DNA from: an uncultured Clostridia bacterium
GTDB lineage: Bacteria > Bacillota > Clostridia > Christensenellales > Aristaeellaceae
Assembly (NCBI GenBank): GCA_947624355.1
Contig: CANQKI010000001.1
Coordinates: 1-64,000 of the forward strand
DNA length: 64,000 bases
Reading direction: 5' to 3'
In this document: positions 17,361 to 26,827 of the stretch, in pieces
How the letters are laid out: every line of letters starts with the position of its first letter
How positions within the stretch are numbered: position 1 is the first letter of the stretch
The notes under the pieces: model-generated
Seen by the model: only the letters and a program-made list of their open reading frames with translations
Databases searched by the model: none
What the model was told of the DNA's origin: nothing
Program-made: the position numbers and the translations under genes

Positions 17361-18011
17361 ATGAAGGCAACCGGAAAATATATTGATGCAGCCTGGATGG
17401 GAAAGCCGCTGATTCTGTGCAATCAGCGCTGCCGGGAATGGACGCACCCCTACGAATATCAGGGCAACGGTTCCATGCTGTGCAACGCGGGCTGCGGCAT
17501 CTTTTCGGTCATCCACGCGGCGCACTTCTTTGGCAAAGATCCCTGTACGCCGGAAGAGCTGGCGGATTTTTCCTGCAAATATGGCGGCCGCGGCGACGAT
17601 GGCACCGACCGCCCCGCTCTCCTCGCCGCAATGGAAGCGCACGGTCTGGCCAAAGACTGCGGTTTCTCCTATCACGGAGACGGCCTGCGGAACGATCTTC
17701 CCGTTCTGGCACATCATCTGGAAGGCGGCAATGCCGCGCTCTGTAATCTTCGGGTTGGTCACATTGTGACGCTGATTGGATACCGGGTGCATGACGGCGA
17801 AGAACAGGTATTGGCGGCCGATCCTTACAGCGAAAGCATCGACAGCCGCGTTTTGCCCGCCGTACGGGAGGTGATTCCGGGAAGCGAGGTTGTTTCTCCG
17901 ATCCGTAATGCAGATAACCTCATCTGCGGTTGGCAGACAAGCTATGCCCTGTACTGGTGTGCCCTTGCCACCGTCCGGGATTTCAATCTGCTGCACAAAA
18001 TTTCTGCCTGA
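17361..18011 (+). CDS. Papain-like cysteine protein of the C39 peptidase fold
   Basis: About 216 residues. The core NAGCGIFSVIHAAHFFG carries a Cys in the position of the catalytic cysteine of C39-like proteases, RVGHIVTLIGYR supplies a His, and LAADPYS a possible Asp, so the triad looks complete. There is no signal peptide or membrane segment, nor an ABC transporter, unlike bacteriocin-processing C39 domains. Its substrate is unknown. Start is uncertain: ATG 17361 is 12 bases after AGGAAAGG, while ATG 17349 touches it. Located 66 bases before a secreted SpoIID protein, perhaps in one unit. Confidence 0.7.
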   Translation: MKATGKYIDAAWMGKPLILCNQRCREWTHPYEYQGNGSMLCNAGCGIFSVIHAAHFFGKDPCTPEELADFSCKYGGRGDDGTDRPALLAAMEAHGLAKDCGFSYHGDGLRNDLPVLAHHLEGGNAALCNLRVGHIVTLIGYRVHDGEEQVLAADPYSESIDSRVLPAVREVIPGSEVVSPIRNADNLICGWQTSYALYWCALATVRDFNLLHKISA

Positions 18012-18077
18012 CGGCACAAAAAATGGACTTCCGTTCGTTCTATTGGCAAAACATTTCCTTCTGAAAGGAGACTTCCT

Positions 18078-19781
18078 TTGAACCGAGCCAAACGCTTCCT
18101 GATGCTGCTGCTTGCGCTGCTCCTGTTTCTGCCGTCCACTGCGGGACGGGCCGAAACAAAAAGCGGCGTGGTGCGGGTGCTGCTGACCAAGCAGAACCTG
18201 AACGACCGCGCCGAAATTGCCCTGGACGGCAGCTATACGCTGAACGGCATTTCCTTCCAACGGGGCAGCCACCTGACTGTATCCTGCCAGACAGGCACCC
18301 TGATGGTTTATTACGAAGGCATGGCCATGGATGCCGGCAAAAGCCTGACGTTCGTCCGGCACGCCCTTCGGGACAGCCAGGAAAACGGCGTGCGTATCAA
18401 CGGGCAATATGAGCTGCATCCGGGCGATCTGGAAATCACCGTGCAGGCAGGTAAACTCCAGGCAATACTGCACGCGCCCATCGAGGAATACCTGCTGGGC
18501 GTAGTGCCCTATGAAATGAGCGATTCTTTCCCGCTGGAAGCCCTTAAGGCCCAGGCCATTGCCGCCCGCACCTACGCCCTGCGGAAGGCCGGCAATCAGA
18601 AGCAGGCCTGGGATGTGGTGGACAATACCAACGATCAGGCCTATTACGGCGTCAAAGCCGAACAGAAAAACGCAGCGATGGCCGTCCGCGAAACGGCCGG
18701 GATCTGTGGCATATACAACGGCCAGTTGGCGGAATGCTTCTATTCTGCCAGCAACGGGGGTCAGACCGAATTGGCCTCCCACGTCTGGGGCGGCGGGGAT
18801 TTGGGCTATCTGATCATGACGGACGATCCGTATGACCTGGAAAACCCGGACAGCACCGTGCGCACATTTACATTGAAAAAACATCTTGACAGCAACGGCG
18901 ACCTGGGTCCCATCCGGGATCTTGTGCTGGGCGCTCTCAGCGAAACCCTGGAATCCATGGGCTATGATGGGGACACGGAGCATATCCGGGTAACGGATAT
19001 TGTAAAGGCAGAAACAGCCCTGCCCATGTATCATGATTCGCCAAGCCGTATCATGACAAAGCTGATCCTGACCCTTTCCGTGCAGGGAAGAAAGCTGATT
19101 GCGGAGGACGAAGAGGAGGAAATCTCCATCTTCGCCATGGCAACCAATACGCCGGCCCCGGCTGGAAGCGGCGAAACCTGGTCCGGTATGCAGAGCATTC
19201 CGCAAAGCATATCGGTTACACTGGATCTTTTTCCCACCGTCCGCAATCTTCTGAACCTGACAATCAACGGCGGCACACAAAACGAGTTGATATCCATCCG
19301 GGAGACGGATGCCGCTTTCGTTCTTGAAAGCCGCCGCTATGGTCACGGTGTGGGCATGAGCCAACGTGGCGCCCAGTGTATGGCAGGCAATTACGGATGG
19401 ACCTATGAGCAGATTCTGCGTTTCTACTATCCCGGCATGACGCTGAAGAAAATGACGTACGATTTCGCCCTTCCATCCCCTGTCAACGATACCTTCCTTG
19501 CCACCCCCGGCCCAGCCGCCACGCCCACGCCCCGGCCCACGCTGATGCCCCTGTCCGCCACGCCCGGGCCCAATCAGCACACGGTGCACGTCACCAACAT
19601 CGGCGTCAATTCCTACCTGAACCTGCGCGCCGAGCCAAATACCCAGGCTGCCGTACTGTGCCAGCTTTATTACGGCCAGCCGCTGCTCGTGCTGGAGGAC
19701 CTGGGCGACTGGATCAAGGTGCGCACCGATCAGCTGACCGGTTATGTGATGGTGCAATATGTAAATGACGCGCAGGAATAA
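18078..19781 (+). CDS. Secreted SpoIID/LytB-domain protein with C-terminal SH3 domain
   Basis: 567 residues from a TTG start seven bases after AAAGGAG. Signal peptide 1-25, then a SpoIID/LytB amidase-enhancer/lytic transglycosylase domain: VVPYEMSDSFPLEALKAQ with E146 at the position of the SpoIID catalytic Glu, AECFYSASNGGQTE, and YGHGVGMSQRGA. A Pro/Thr-rich linker (about 475-500) leads to an SH3 domain (505-566, YLNLRAEPN). Family members cleave glycan strands denuded of stem peptides during engulfment. This is not simply spoIID of the spoIID-spoIIQ locus: the SH3 tail and secreted form suggest a paralogue acting on the vegetative or mother-cell wall. Confidence 0.88.
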   Translation: MNRAKRFLMLLLALLLFLPSTAGRAETKSGVVRVLLTKQNLNDRAEIALDGSYTLNGISFQRGSHLTVSCQTGTLMVYYEGMAMDAGKSLTFVRHALRDSQENGVRINGQYELHPGDLEITVQAGKLQAILHAPIEEYLLGVVPYEMSDSFPLEALKAQAIAARTYALRKAGNQKQAWDVVDNTNDQAYYGVKAEQKNAAMAVRETAGICGIYNGQLAECFYSASNGGQTELASHVWGGGDLGYLIMTDDPYDLENPDSTVRTFTLKKHLDSNGDLGPIRDLVLGALSETLESMGYDGDTEHIRVTDIVKAETALPMYHDSPSRIMTKLILTLSVQGRKLIAEDEEEEISIFAMATNTPAPAGSGETWSGMQSIPQSISVTLDLFPTVRNLLNLTINGGTQNELISIRETDAAFVLESRRYGHGVGMSQRGAQCMAGNYGWTYEQILRFYYPGMTLKKMTYDFALPSPVNDTFLATPGPAATPTPRPTLMPLSATPGPNQHTVHVTNIGVNSYLNLRAEPNTQAAVLCQLYYGQPLLVLEDLGDWIKVRTDQLTGYVMVQYVNDAQE

Positions 19782-19813
19782 AGCCGAGGCGTTCTGAGAT
19801 AAGTTCAGATAAC

Positions 19814-19852
19814 ATGGGATGGTATGATTGACGCATATCATCCCATATTTTT
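19814..19852 (+). terminator. Rho-independent terminator after the SpoIID-SH3 gene
   Basis: A 13-pair stem with one G-U pair (19814-19826 with 19834-19846, outer part ATGGGATG/CATCCCAT) and a 7-base loop, followed by ATTTTTG on the plus strand. Confidence 0.85.
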
Positions 19853-19932
19853 GCTGCAAATACGATCGATATTGATTCTTTCTTCTATAACTTACCAGGT
19901 TTGACCAAAGGTCGAAAAAGCATCGTCATTCA

Positions 19933-21309
19933 TCACACCGGTATTTTACCTTGATTTTGTGCCTGACCAAGTTTACGATATGCTGTGAGCAGCATGGTCA
20001 AAAAGCAGGCCATACCGCCAACCAAATTGGAAATCGGCTCGGCGGCAAATACGCCGTTAACCCCCATTCCCATCCGAGGCAAAAGCAACGTCAACGGTGT
20101 GACAATAATAACTTTCCTGAAAAGCGAAAAGAAGATCGCATGCTTCGCATCGCCCAAGGACTGGAAGGTTGCCTGGCCGGACGTCTGGAACGCCATGAAG
20201 AAGAAGCCGAAGAAATAGATTTTGAGGGCGTCCTGTCCGGCAGCCAGGAGAGATTCATCCGGCGAAAAAATTGATACAAAGAAACGAGGTACGGCAAGCA
20301 CAAGGAGCCATACGGCGGTTGTATAAAGCGTAGCAATAACCGTCATAAACCGGACGCCCTGGCGTACGCGTTGATATTCTCCTGCCCCGTAGTTATAGCC
20401 GAGAACAGGCTGTGCGCCGCTGGTGATGCCCGAAACAGGCAGATACAGCATGTCCCGCACCGAATTGACCACCGTCATGACGCCGACATACAGGTCGCCG
20501 CCGAAATGCTGCAAGGTGGCATTACAGGCAACCTGAACCACCGAATTGGTACCCTTCATAATAAATCCAACCACACCCAGAGCCATAATTTCCCGAACCA
20601 ATGGCAGCCGAATTCCCATATCCGTCCGTCGAAGCGGCAGAATGGCTTTTTTGCCAAACAGGAAAAGCAGCACCACGGCACAGGAAGCTGCCTGGCTGAT
20701 GATGGTGGCCAAAGCAGCGCCCTGCACCCCCATGTGCATTGCAAAAATAAACAGCGGATCCAACACCAGGTTCAGCGCCGCTCCCAGCGCCGTAGTCAGC
20801 ATGCCTATTTGGGGAAACCCCTGGGCGTTGATAAAGCCGTTCATACCGGTGGCCAGCATGGTAAAGGGTGTGCCGATCAGATAGATGGCAAGATACGCAT
20901 CGGCATATGGATAGGACGCGTCGCTTGCACCAAAGAGATAAAGAATTGGCCGTTTGAAAAGATAACAGACAGCCATCAGCACCACGGAGCAATAAATCAG
21001 CAGGACGAATACATTGCCCTGAATCCTGCCGGCCCTCTCCTCCTGCTTTGCTCCCCGGGCAATGGCAAAAAGCGGCGCGCCGCCCGTGCCGAACAGGCTG
21101 GTAAACGCGGCAATCAGCGATACGATGGGAAACACCAGCCCGACGCCCGTCAGGGCCATGCTGTCCGCCGCCGGCAGGTGCCCAATATAAATCCTGTCCA
21201 CAACATTGTAGAGCAGGTGTACGATTTCGGCTATCGTCAGCGGTACCGCCTGGGCCATGATTTGCCGCCATACCTTACCCTGGGAAAAATCGTGCTTTCT
21301 TTCCGCCAC
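19933..21309 (-). CDS. MATE family efflux transporter, second copy
   Basis: 458 residues, twelve helices, unlike the first MATE protein in detail. Signature regions: PLTIAEIVHLLYNVVDRIYI near the N-terminus and SGAQPVLGYNYGAGEYQRV in the second half, close to the MepA/VmrA branch. Substrate unknown. The GTG at 21309 is chosen because GAAGGA sits seven bases upstream; the open frame upstream overlaps the hydrolase. It lies 19 bases after the hydrolase stop, so the two probably form one transcript. Confidence 0.9.
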   Translation of the reverse strand: MAERKHDFSQGKVWRQIMAQAVPLTIAEIVHLLYNVVDRIYIGHLPAADSMALTGVGLVFPIVSLIAAFTSLFGTGGAPLFAIARGAKQEERAGRIQGNVFVLLIYCSVVLMAVCYLFKRPILYLFGASDASYPYADAYLAIYLIGTPFTMLATGMNGFINAQGFPQIGMLTTALGAALNLVLDPLFIFAMHMGVQGAALATIISQAASCAVVLLFLFGKKAILPLRRTDMGIRLPLVREIMALGVVGFIMKGTNSVVQVACNATLQHFGGDLYVGVMTVVNSVRDMLYLPVSGITSGAQPVLGYNYGAGEYQRVRQGVRFMTVIATLYTTAVWLLVLAVPRFFVSIFSPDESLLAAGQDALKIYFFGFFFMAFQTSGQATFQSLGDAKHAIFFSLFRKVIIVTPLTLLLPRMGMGVNGVFAAEPISNLVGGMACFLTMLLTAYRKLGQAQNQGKIPV

Positions 21310-21328
21310 TGTCAGATCCTTCTTTTCA

Positions 21329-22084
21329 TCATTCTTTTTCAGCTTGCCGGAGGAATTTGTCCATCGCATCCACGATTTGCATATATTCGGGAGAAATCGT
21401 ACAGACATGCGGCGCGTCCTGCAGCCACAGCATGGCCTTTTTTCTGCTTGATATGCCGTTCAGGATGATATCCGGGCTGTCAGCCGTCACTGTCTTATCC
21501 TGATGCGACTGCACCGCGAGCAGCGGGCAGCGGATCAGGGAAAGATGCGTTTTCGCCCGGTGCATGAGAACGTTCAGATCATGAGTGCTGCGGGTCGGGA
21601 AGCCGTCGTAGCCGATGTCATAGGCAGCGTCCAGTGTCGCCCGCGCACCGTCTGCCCGCTTATGAACCATGGGATAAAAGCAGGAACCGATCAAGGCAAA
21701 ATGACGGAAACGGTTCGTGGTGTTCATAGGGGCGGCAATTGCCACACAGGCCGTAAGTTCTGCTTCTTCCGCCAGCATGAGGGCCAATACGCCGCCCATA
21801 CTGAGCCCCGCTACGGTAAAATGCCGGTACTGCTTCTTCATTTCCTGCGCCGCCGTTCGCGCTGCCTGCAAATAATCCTGCCAGGAAGCGTTCAGCATAT
21901 CCTCAGGTTTTGTACCATGACCAGGCAGCAGGATGCCGCACACGGCAAACCCGCGTTCATGCAGGGCATCGCCGATTTTCCGCATATGGGACGGCGACCC
22001 CGTGAATCCATGAATCAGCAAGATTCCGTGTTCTCCCTCCGGATAGTTGAAGGGCCGGGCAAGCGGCGATGAAAAATTCTCCAT
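21329..22084 (-). CDS. Alpha/beta hydrolase, carboxylesterase/lipase-like
   Basis: 251 residues. Alpha/beta-hydrolase fold: oxyanion loop LIHGFTGSPS (about 23-32), nucleophile elbow GLSMGG with Ser95, acid in QSHQDKTV, and His in DAPHVCT. The pattern resembles the Est30-type carboxylesterases and monoacylglycerol lipases. No signal peptide; cytosolic. ATG 22084 follows GGAAGGA. Likely co-transcribed with the MATE exporter downstream; the natural substrate is not evident. Confidence 0.85.
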   Translation of the reverse strand: MENFSSPLARPFNYPEGEHGILLIHGFTGSPSHMRKIGDALHERGFAVCGILLPGHGTKPEDMLNASWQDYLQAARTAAQEMKKQYRHFTVAGLSMGGVLALMLAEEAELTACVAIAAPMNTTNRFRHFALIGSCFYPMVHKRADGARATLDAAYDIGYDGFPTRSTHDLNVLMHRAKTHLSLIRCPLLAVQSHQDKTVTADSPDIILNGISSRKKAMLWLQDAPHVCTISPEYMQIVDAMDKFLRQAEKE

Positions 22085-22114
22085 CAAAATCCATTCCTTC
22101 CATAGCAAGCGAAG

Positions 22115-22136
22115 CGCCGCCCGAAACCGGGCGGCG
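22115..22136 (-). repeat. Perfect hairpin between the secreted gene and the hydrolase
   Basis: CGCCGCCCG, loop AAAC, CGGGCGGCG: nine GC pairs. No run of T follows on either strand, so it is better seen as an RNA stability or partial-termination element than a classical terminator. Confidence 0.6.
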
Positions 22137-22156
22137 TAGAAAACGAATCGAAACAG

Positions 22157-23542
22157 TTACGCGGCGGGCTCCTCCATATTCAGAGCCATGAAAGCGTTGT
22201 AGAGCTCCACAAGCGACGCGTATTCATCCGGCATAACCGCCTGAACCTTAGTCTTCAGGCCAGCGACGCCGCTTTGCACCACATCAGCGGAGAAAGCGTT
22301 CAGCGCCTCGGCGTCAGTGCCGCTCGAAAGGGCGGTAAAAGAAACGGCCGTCTTCCCTTCAATGGAAGCGGGCATCGTGATTTCGCCGCCTTCTTCGAAC
22401 ACTACATTGGTAACCAGGAGCTGCAGCCCGGGCACGGGAAAATTCAGCGCCATATTCATCCATGGGGTCGGCGTCTGCCCGCAGTCCACGCCAAGGCCAA
22501 TGTAAAAGCCTCCGCTGTACAGGCCGGTCATGGTAACATAGGCGCCTTCATCCGCGCCGGGCATCATCATCACATCCAGCACCGTAGCAATGGAGCCCTG
22601 CCCAGCCTGGGCAGCGGACATCACAGCATCTGCATCCGTCAGCTCCGCTTCGCCAACGGCAACATTCAGGTGAACCTTTTCATTTGTAATTAGGGCGGAA
22701 GAGAAAAGAGCGCCGTCGTTTATCGTCATGGAAAAGGTCAGGTAATAATTTTCTTCGGAATTGCCCTCCGCATCTACAGCACTGTATACCTTGATGTCCA
22801 TGGGAATCGCCAGCGTTTCGGCAGGGGTTTCGGCAATCGTGTCGCTCAGACTCTTCGTAATCTCGGAATCGGGCGCAGCATCCTTTAGAATCGTCAGCAT
22901 GCCGTTCATTACATCACCTACCGTCATGTTGACGGGCGTCATGACCTGGAACGCCGTCTCTTCAAAGGTATATTCGCCCGGAACAGCCTCCCCCTGACTG
23001 GCCTCCAGTTTGGTCAAAAGGCTGTCAACATAAGCGTTGATCTGTTCTTCAGTAACCGTCTGCCCGTTCATCTGCAGGACCGGGCCGCTGGCAGTGGCGG
23101 TGTAAATATTCGTTGGGCCGTCCGCACCGCCAATCGTGACGATAACGGCAGTACCCGCAGTAGAAATTCCGGCGGACTGGGCAATCGCCTGCAGTTCTTC
23201 CTGCGTCACCGTGATGGCATAATTGGGGAACATGTCACTGACGATCACCAGATGATCATCCTGGGCCGCGACGGACACGGTTGCCACGGTCTGCCCTTTC
23301 AACTGAATATCAGCCTGCGCGCCGGCATCCTGCGCTGTAACAATCTTGAAGGACAAAGCATCCATAAAGGCCGTCACAGTGTTCATCAGGGCATCGCTCT
23401 GTTCGGGAGGAACAGCGCCGACCAGCCCGTTTGCAAGCATATTTTCGTTCATTTGCACCGTAACGGTAGCCGTTTCAGCAGAAGCGCCAATGCAGTACAC
23501 AGCCAGGAGCAATGCCATGATAAGCGAACAAATCTTCTTCAT
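22157..23542 (-). CDS. Secreted protein of unknown function, member of a local trio
   Basis: 461 residues. Clear signal peptide (MKKICSLIMALLLAVYCIGASA, about 1-23) ending at an Ala-x-Ala site, no lipobox and no other membrane segment. The mature part is acidic, rich in Ala, Val, Thr and Met, and reads as mostly beta strands. Residues about 45-120 have a pattern also seen in the two upstream secreted proteins: a helix ending ALSF, a strand containing QADIQLKGQ, then DDHLVIVSD. I do not recognise a family. It has its own promoter (23609-23637) and GGAGG site. Confidence 0.75.
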   Translation of the reverse strand: MKKICSLIMALLLAVYCIGASAETATVTVQMNENMLANGLVGAVPPEQSDALMNTVTAFMDALSFKIVTAQDAGAQADIQLKGQTVATVSVAAQDDHLVIVSDMFPNYAITVTQEELQAIAQSAGISTAGTAVIVTIGGADGPTNIYTATASGPVLQMNGQTVTEEQINAYVDSLLTKLEASQGEAVPGEYTFEETAFQVMTPVNMTVGDVMNGMLTILKDAAPDSEITKSLSDTIAETPAETLAIPMDIKVYSAVDAEGNSEENYYLTFSMTINDGALFSSALITNEKVHLNVAVGEAELTDADAVMSAAQAGQGSIATVLDVMMMPGADEGAYVTMTGLYSGGFYIGLGVDCGQTPTPWMNMALNFPVPGLQLLVTNVVFEEGGEITMPASIEGKTAVSFTALSSGTDAEALNAFSADVVQSGVAGLKTKVQAVMPDEYASLVELYNAFMALNMEEPAA

Positions 23543-23608
23543 TCTGAATAAACCTCCTGATAGATTTTTACAAATGATGTGCAGCCGTTTTCAGCGGCTC
23601 GCAGGGGT

Positions 23609-23637
23609 ATTATAACACAGTTTCTCCATTCAATCAA
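23609..23637 (-). promoter_or_regulatory. Sigma-A promoter of the 22157 gene
   Basis: Minus strand: TTGATT (23637-23632), 17-base spacer ending in TGT, then TATAAT (23614-23609); both a fair -35 and an extended -10. The leader includes a small AGCCG/CGGCT hairpin. Confidence 0.8.
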
Positions 23638-23682
23638 TGTCTTTCAGGTGCGTTTTCAGGCACATCCGGCACATTTACACTG

Positions 23683-25197
23683 TCAGCCTTGCGGCAGTGC
23701 AGTAGGGAGCGACGGAGCAATTTGGGATACAAGCTGCTGCAGCCAATTCCGGGCGTTCTGCAGCCAGCGCTGCGTCAGCGCAGCCCATCCATCTCCATTC
23801 AATTGATCAATCCGCATGGCGCCCGTTAAAGAATCCACCGAATCGACCGCCCAGGTTACGGCAGTCCGGGCCGAAAGATTGGCCGTTATAGAAGCGCTGG
23901 TATTCATGTCGGTCCATGTGAGCGTCGCTTTCAGCGCAGTGGCGGCCCGGACATTGCTCTTGGAAGAGAACATGGCATTCAGGGTCAGGGACTGCGGCGG
24001 CATATCGCTGTCCTCTTCAGGCTTGAGCAAAAGGGTGTAGCGGAAGGCGCGGCTGTATGTGTCCGACGCCAGGTCAAACTCATCCTCGCCGATTTCAACA
24101 TCCAGATTGTAATCAAAATGAATCGGGTTCACGTCCGCAGCAGCCGCATCATCGCCCATAGGGAAGTCCGAAACATCAGCAGGAGCGAAATCTATCGCAC
24201 CGGTATAAATGCCCGGTTCAATTTCGGCACCGGTAACGGAAAAATCGCCATACTGGGTCACGGCAGCAACATTCCACTGCTGGCCTTCGTTGGTCGTGTT
24301 GTTTTCAATTTTCAGTTCGGAAAGCTGGCCGCCCTCGGCAAAAGGCAGCGTTATGCTGTCCATCAGAAGATTTCCCTGGGTATCATACCTGCGCGTGATC
24401 TGTACGTCGCCCGTGATTTTCGTCTGATCAATGACGGTGAAAAAGGTATCCCGCATGCCGGGCTGCAGGTAGGCAGCGGCTTCCTCTGCCGTCAACACTT
24501 CACGAAGCAGCGCCAGCAGCCCCTCATCGGCGTACAGGTCAATGAGCAGCTGCTTAATCTCCGCCTTAACCGCCTGCGCGGGAATGGTGCAGGAAAGCTC
24601 GGTATACATCGTTCCGTTTTCCGTATTTCCCGTTGTGGAAGCGTAGCTGTTGATCCATGCGCCCATTTTGGTATCATACAGGCTGCGGTATTCCGCCGCG
24701 CGTTCCTGCCAGGTTTGGGGCGCAGTTTCGACAGCAAGCAGGACATGCCAAAGCGGCGGCCATGCCTCGTCCTGTTGGGCGGCAGCCTGCATAATCCTGG
24801 AAAAGTCCCAGGAAACAGGTGCGGTATAATATACATTCTTTCCGGCCAGCAGATCGCTTGCAAAGCCGACCAATGCATCGTCGTACAGCACATCCGTTAC
24901 CGCCGCCGTTTCACCGTTCATTTTGATCTGCACGGTCGCCTGGCCTTCGCCGCGTGTGATGCTATGCTCCGCTTCCAGGGAAAGGGCGGGAAGCAGTGTG
25001 CGCAGGGTCGCCCATACCTCAGGCTCCACCGCAGCCGTTTCCATCCCGGTGATGGCAAAAGTCATTTCTCCGCGCACAGCATTGTTCTGCATTTGGCCGA
25101 CAAATTTTTCGTCTACCGTGTAATCCTCGGCCAATACGCCGGTGCAGCTCAGTGCAAGCACCACCGTCAGCACAACAGCAGCAATCTTCTTCCTCAT
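23683..25197 (-). CDS. Secreted protein of unknown function, member of a local trio
   Basis: 504 residues with signal peptide about 1-24 (ends GVLAED). Mature chain acidic, predicted mainly beta with short helices, no cysteine-rich or catalytic motif that I can see. Residues about 50-125 follow the same layout as its neighbours (helix with WATLRTLLPALSL, then a QATVQIKMNGE strand, then DDALVGFASDLL and YYT). Start ATG 25197 overlaps the stop of the preceding gene as ATGA and has GGAGG ten bases upstream, so the two are co-translated. Confidence 0.75.
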   Translation of the reverse strand: MRKKIAAVVLTVVLALSCTGVLAEDYTVDEKFVGQMQNNAVRGEMTFAITGMETAAVEPEVWATLRTLLPALSLEAEHSITRGEGQATVQIKMNGETAAVTDVLYDDALVGFASDLLAGKNVYYTAPVSWDFSRIMQAAAQQDEAWPPLWHVLLAVETAPQTWQERAAEYRSLYDTKMGAWINSYASTTGNTENGTMYTELSCTIPAQAVKAEIKQLLIDLYADEGLLALLREVLTAEEAAAYLQPGMRDTFFTVIDQTKITGDVQITRRYDTQGNLLMDSITLPFAEGGQLSELKIENNTTNEGQQWNVAAVTQYGDFSVTGAEIEPGIYTGAIDFAPADVSDFPMGDDAAAADVNPIHFDYNLDVEIGEDEFDLASDTYSRAFRYTLLLKPEEDSDMPPQSLTLNAMFSSKSNVRAATALKATLTWTDMNTSASITANLSARTAVTWAVDSVDSLTGAMRIDQLNGDGWAALTQRWLQNARNWLQQLVSQIAPSLPTALPQG

Positions 25198-26666
25198 GGT
25201 TCTTCAACCTCCTCGCTTACGAGCCATTGATTTTCTTCGTTCTGTAATATACTTTCTTCGTTTCCATTCAAAGGCAAGACAGCAGGCGCGTTCATCCAGT
25301 CGTCATTGCGTAAGGCATGGGTGAGTTTTGCTCTGGCATCCTCCGGCATTTCCGCCAGCAGACGCAGGAGCATTCCCGTCATTGGCGCGAGCTCCTGCTG
25401 TACGGCGGCCTTGGCCTCCCCGGGCGTTTTCCCCCGCAGATCCAGTGCCGAATCGGCCGCAAACGGGGGTGATTCCGCAATGGATGCCGCGTTCACGGTC
25501 ATTGTCCCCTTTGCCGTTACCCGGCTGCCGGATTTTTTCTGAAGAGCAATTTCACCATGCAGCCCGCCGCTATCCAGCGTCAGTGCAGGTTTCCAAACCC
25601 AGTTGGCCTTATTGCCCCCGATTTTCGTATCAAGTTCCGCTTTTCCGCTCCAGGTTTCGGCATCGCCTGAAATTGCGTTATTCAGCGTCGCTTCCAGGGT
25701 GGCGGTATCCTTTTGTCCATCCAGTGTTCGGGCATATGTGCCGGACAGCGACAGCACATTCTTCCTGTCCTGAACGCTCAGTTTCCCTGTAAATGTTACT
25801 TTCAGCAGGTTTCCACCCTTGACAGCGGGCAGCGACAGGGAAAGATAGCCTCCCCTGCCAGGGGTAAACCCGCCGAACAGCGTTACCTTACGCACATCCT
25901 CTCCCAAGCCAGCGTTGCCTGTGAACTGAAGGCCCATGTCGACGCCTCCCTTATCCAGAAAGCGTTTGAACCGGCACTGGCCCGTAAAGCGGAGTCCCTG
26001 CAGCAGCGTTTGAACTGCCAGGTATTGTTCGGGCGTATTGGCCAGCACGGCCTGGATTTCGGGAAGAAGAATCTTCGCTATTTGCGGCCACACCGCATTC
26101 ATTTCCTCTTCGGTCAACGTGTAGGTATCGTAAGCGTCCGACGCCGCAGCGTTTTTGATGGACGTGTTCTCGTCCGAATGCTTGGGCTCCTTGACCGTCC
26201 CCAGTAAAGCGTACAGGGTCGGCGCAAGGCGGAAATAGGCAGCCGGAATCAATGAAAAATCCGGAATGCCTTCCACACCGGAAAGCAGCGAAAGGGCATC
26301 CGCCTGGTCAGTTATATACGCGTTGCCGGTGGAAAATGCAGTCAGGGTTTCCGCCGTTTCCCGCTGAATTATGGCGGAAAACATTTCGCTGCCGTCCAGG
26401 AGCATTGCGCAGCCGCTTAGCTCCCGGCTACCTGACTGCATCGCGGAAACCCGAAGACGCACGCGGTTCAGCCAGCCATTAAGCGCCGCCAGGGCGTCGT
26501 CTGAAAATGAATCCAGTTCGGAAAACTGCAACCCCATTTCCACTTGCAATACGCCCTGATCTGCCATGAGCGAAAGGCCGGGAGAGAATTCCGCCCGGGC
26601 GGAACCGCAAAAAAACAGCATGACCGCCAGAAACAGGCTCAGCATTCCGTTTGCCATCCTTTGCAT
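25194..26666 (-). CDS. Secreted protein of unknown function, first of the trio
   Basis: 490 residues. Signal peptide about 1-25 (hydrophobic LSLFLAVMLFFC, cleavage near ARAE). Residues about 45-115 match the other two proteins in layout: LAALNGWLNRVRL, CAMLLDGSE, TAFSTGNAYIT. The remainder has many alternating hydrophobic/polar stretches, suggesting an extended beta-sheet, and a long acidic tail. ATG 26666 is preferred over 26672 because GGAG lies eight bases before it and only two before the other. First gene of a two-gene unit. Confidence 0.73.
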   Translation of the reverse strand: MQRMANGMLSLFLAVMLFFCGSARAEFSPGLSLMADQGVLQVEMGLQFSELDSFSDDALAALNGWLNRVRLRVSAMQSGSRELSGCAMLLDGSEMFSAIIQRETAETLTAFSTGNAYITDQADALSLLSGVEGIPDFSLIPAAYFRLAPTLYALLGTVKEPKHSDENTSIKNAAASDAYDTYTLTEEEMNAVWPQIAKILLPEIQAVLANTPEQYLAVQTLLQGLRFTGQCRFKRFLDKGGVDMGLQFTGNAGLGEDVRKVTLFGGFTPGRGGYLSLSLPAVKGGNLLKVTFTGKLSVQDRKNVLSLSGTYARTLDGQKDTATLEATLNNAISGDAETWSGKAELDTKIGGNKANWVWKPALTLDSGGLHGEIALQKKSGSRVTAKGTMTVNAASIAESPPFAADSALDLRGKTPGEAKAAVQQELAPMTGMLLRLLAEMPEDARAKLTHALRNDDWMNAPAVLPLNGNEESILQNEENQWLVSEEVEEP

Positions 26667-26766
26667 CCGCATCTCTCCTTCCGCATGGCAGTGTTTTCAT
26701 TCATTGAACGGATTTCAGCGCAGATTTCTTGCATATGCCATGGAAAAATTTTTCCGGAACGGGCTT

Positions 26767-26795
26767 ATTATAACGCACAATGTCCAAAATGAAAA
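26767..26795 (-). promoter_or_regulatory. Promoter of the secreted two-gene unit
   Basis: Minus strand: TTTTCA (26795-26790), 17 bases, TATAAT (26772-26767). It is divergent from the ruvC promoter some 30 bases away. Confidence 0.65.
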
Positions 26796-26827
26796 GAGCG
26801 TACTTGTAAATTTCACGCATCCTGTGT

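Noticed and set aside
17307-19859. An 850-codon open frame on the minus strand over the C39 and SpoIID genes
   Set aside because: Antisense to genes with signal peptide, motifs and terminator; composition typical of a reversed coding strand.
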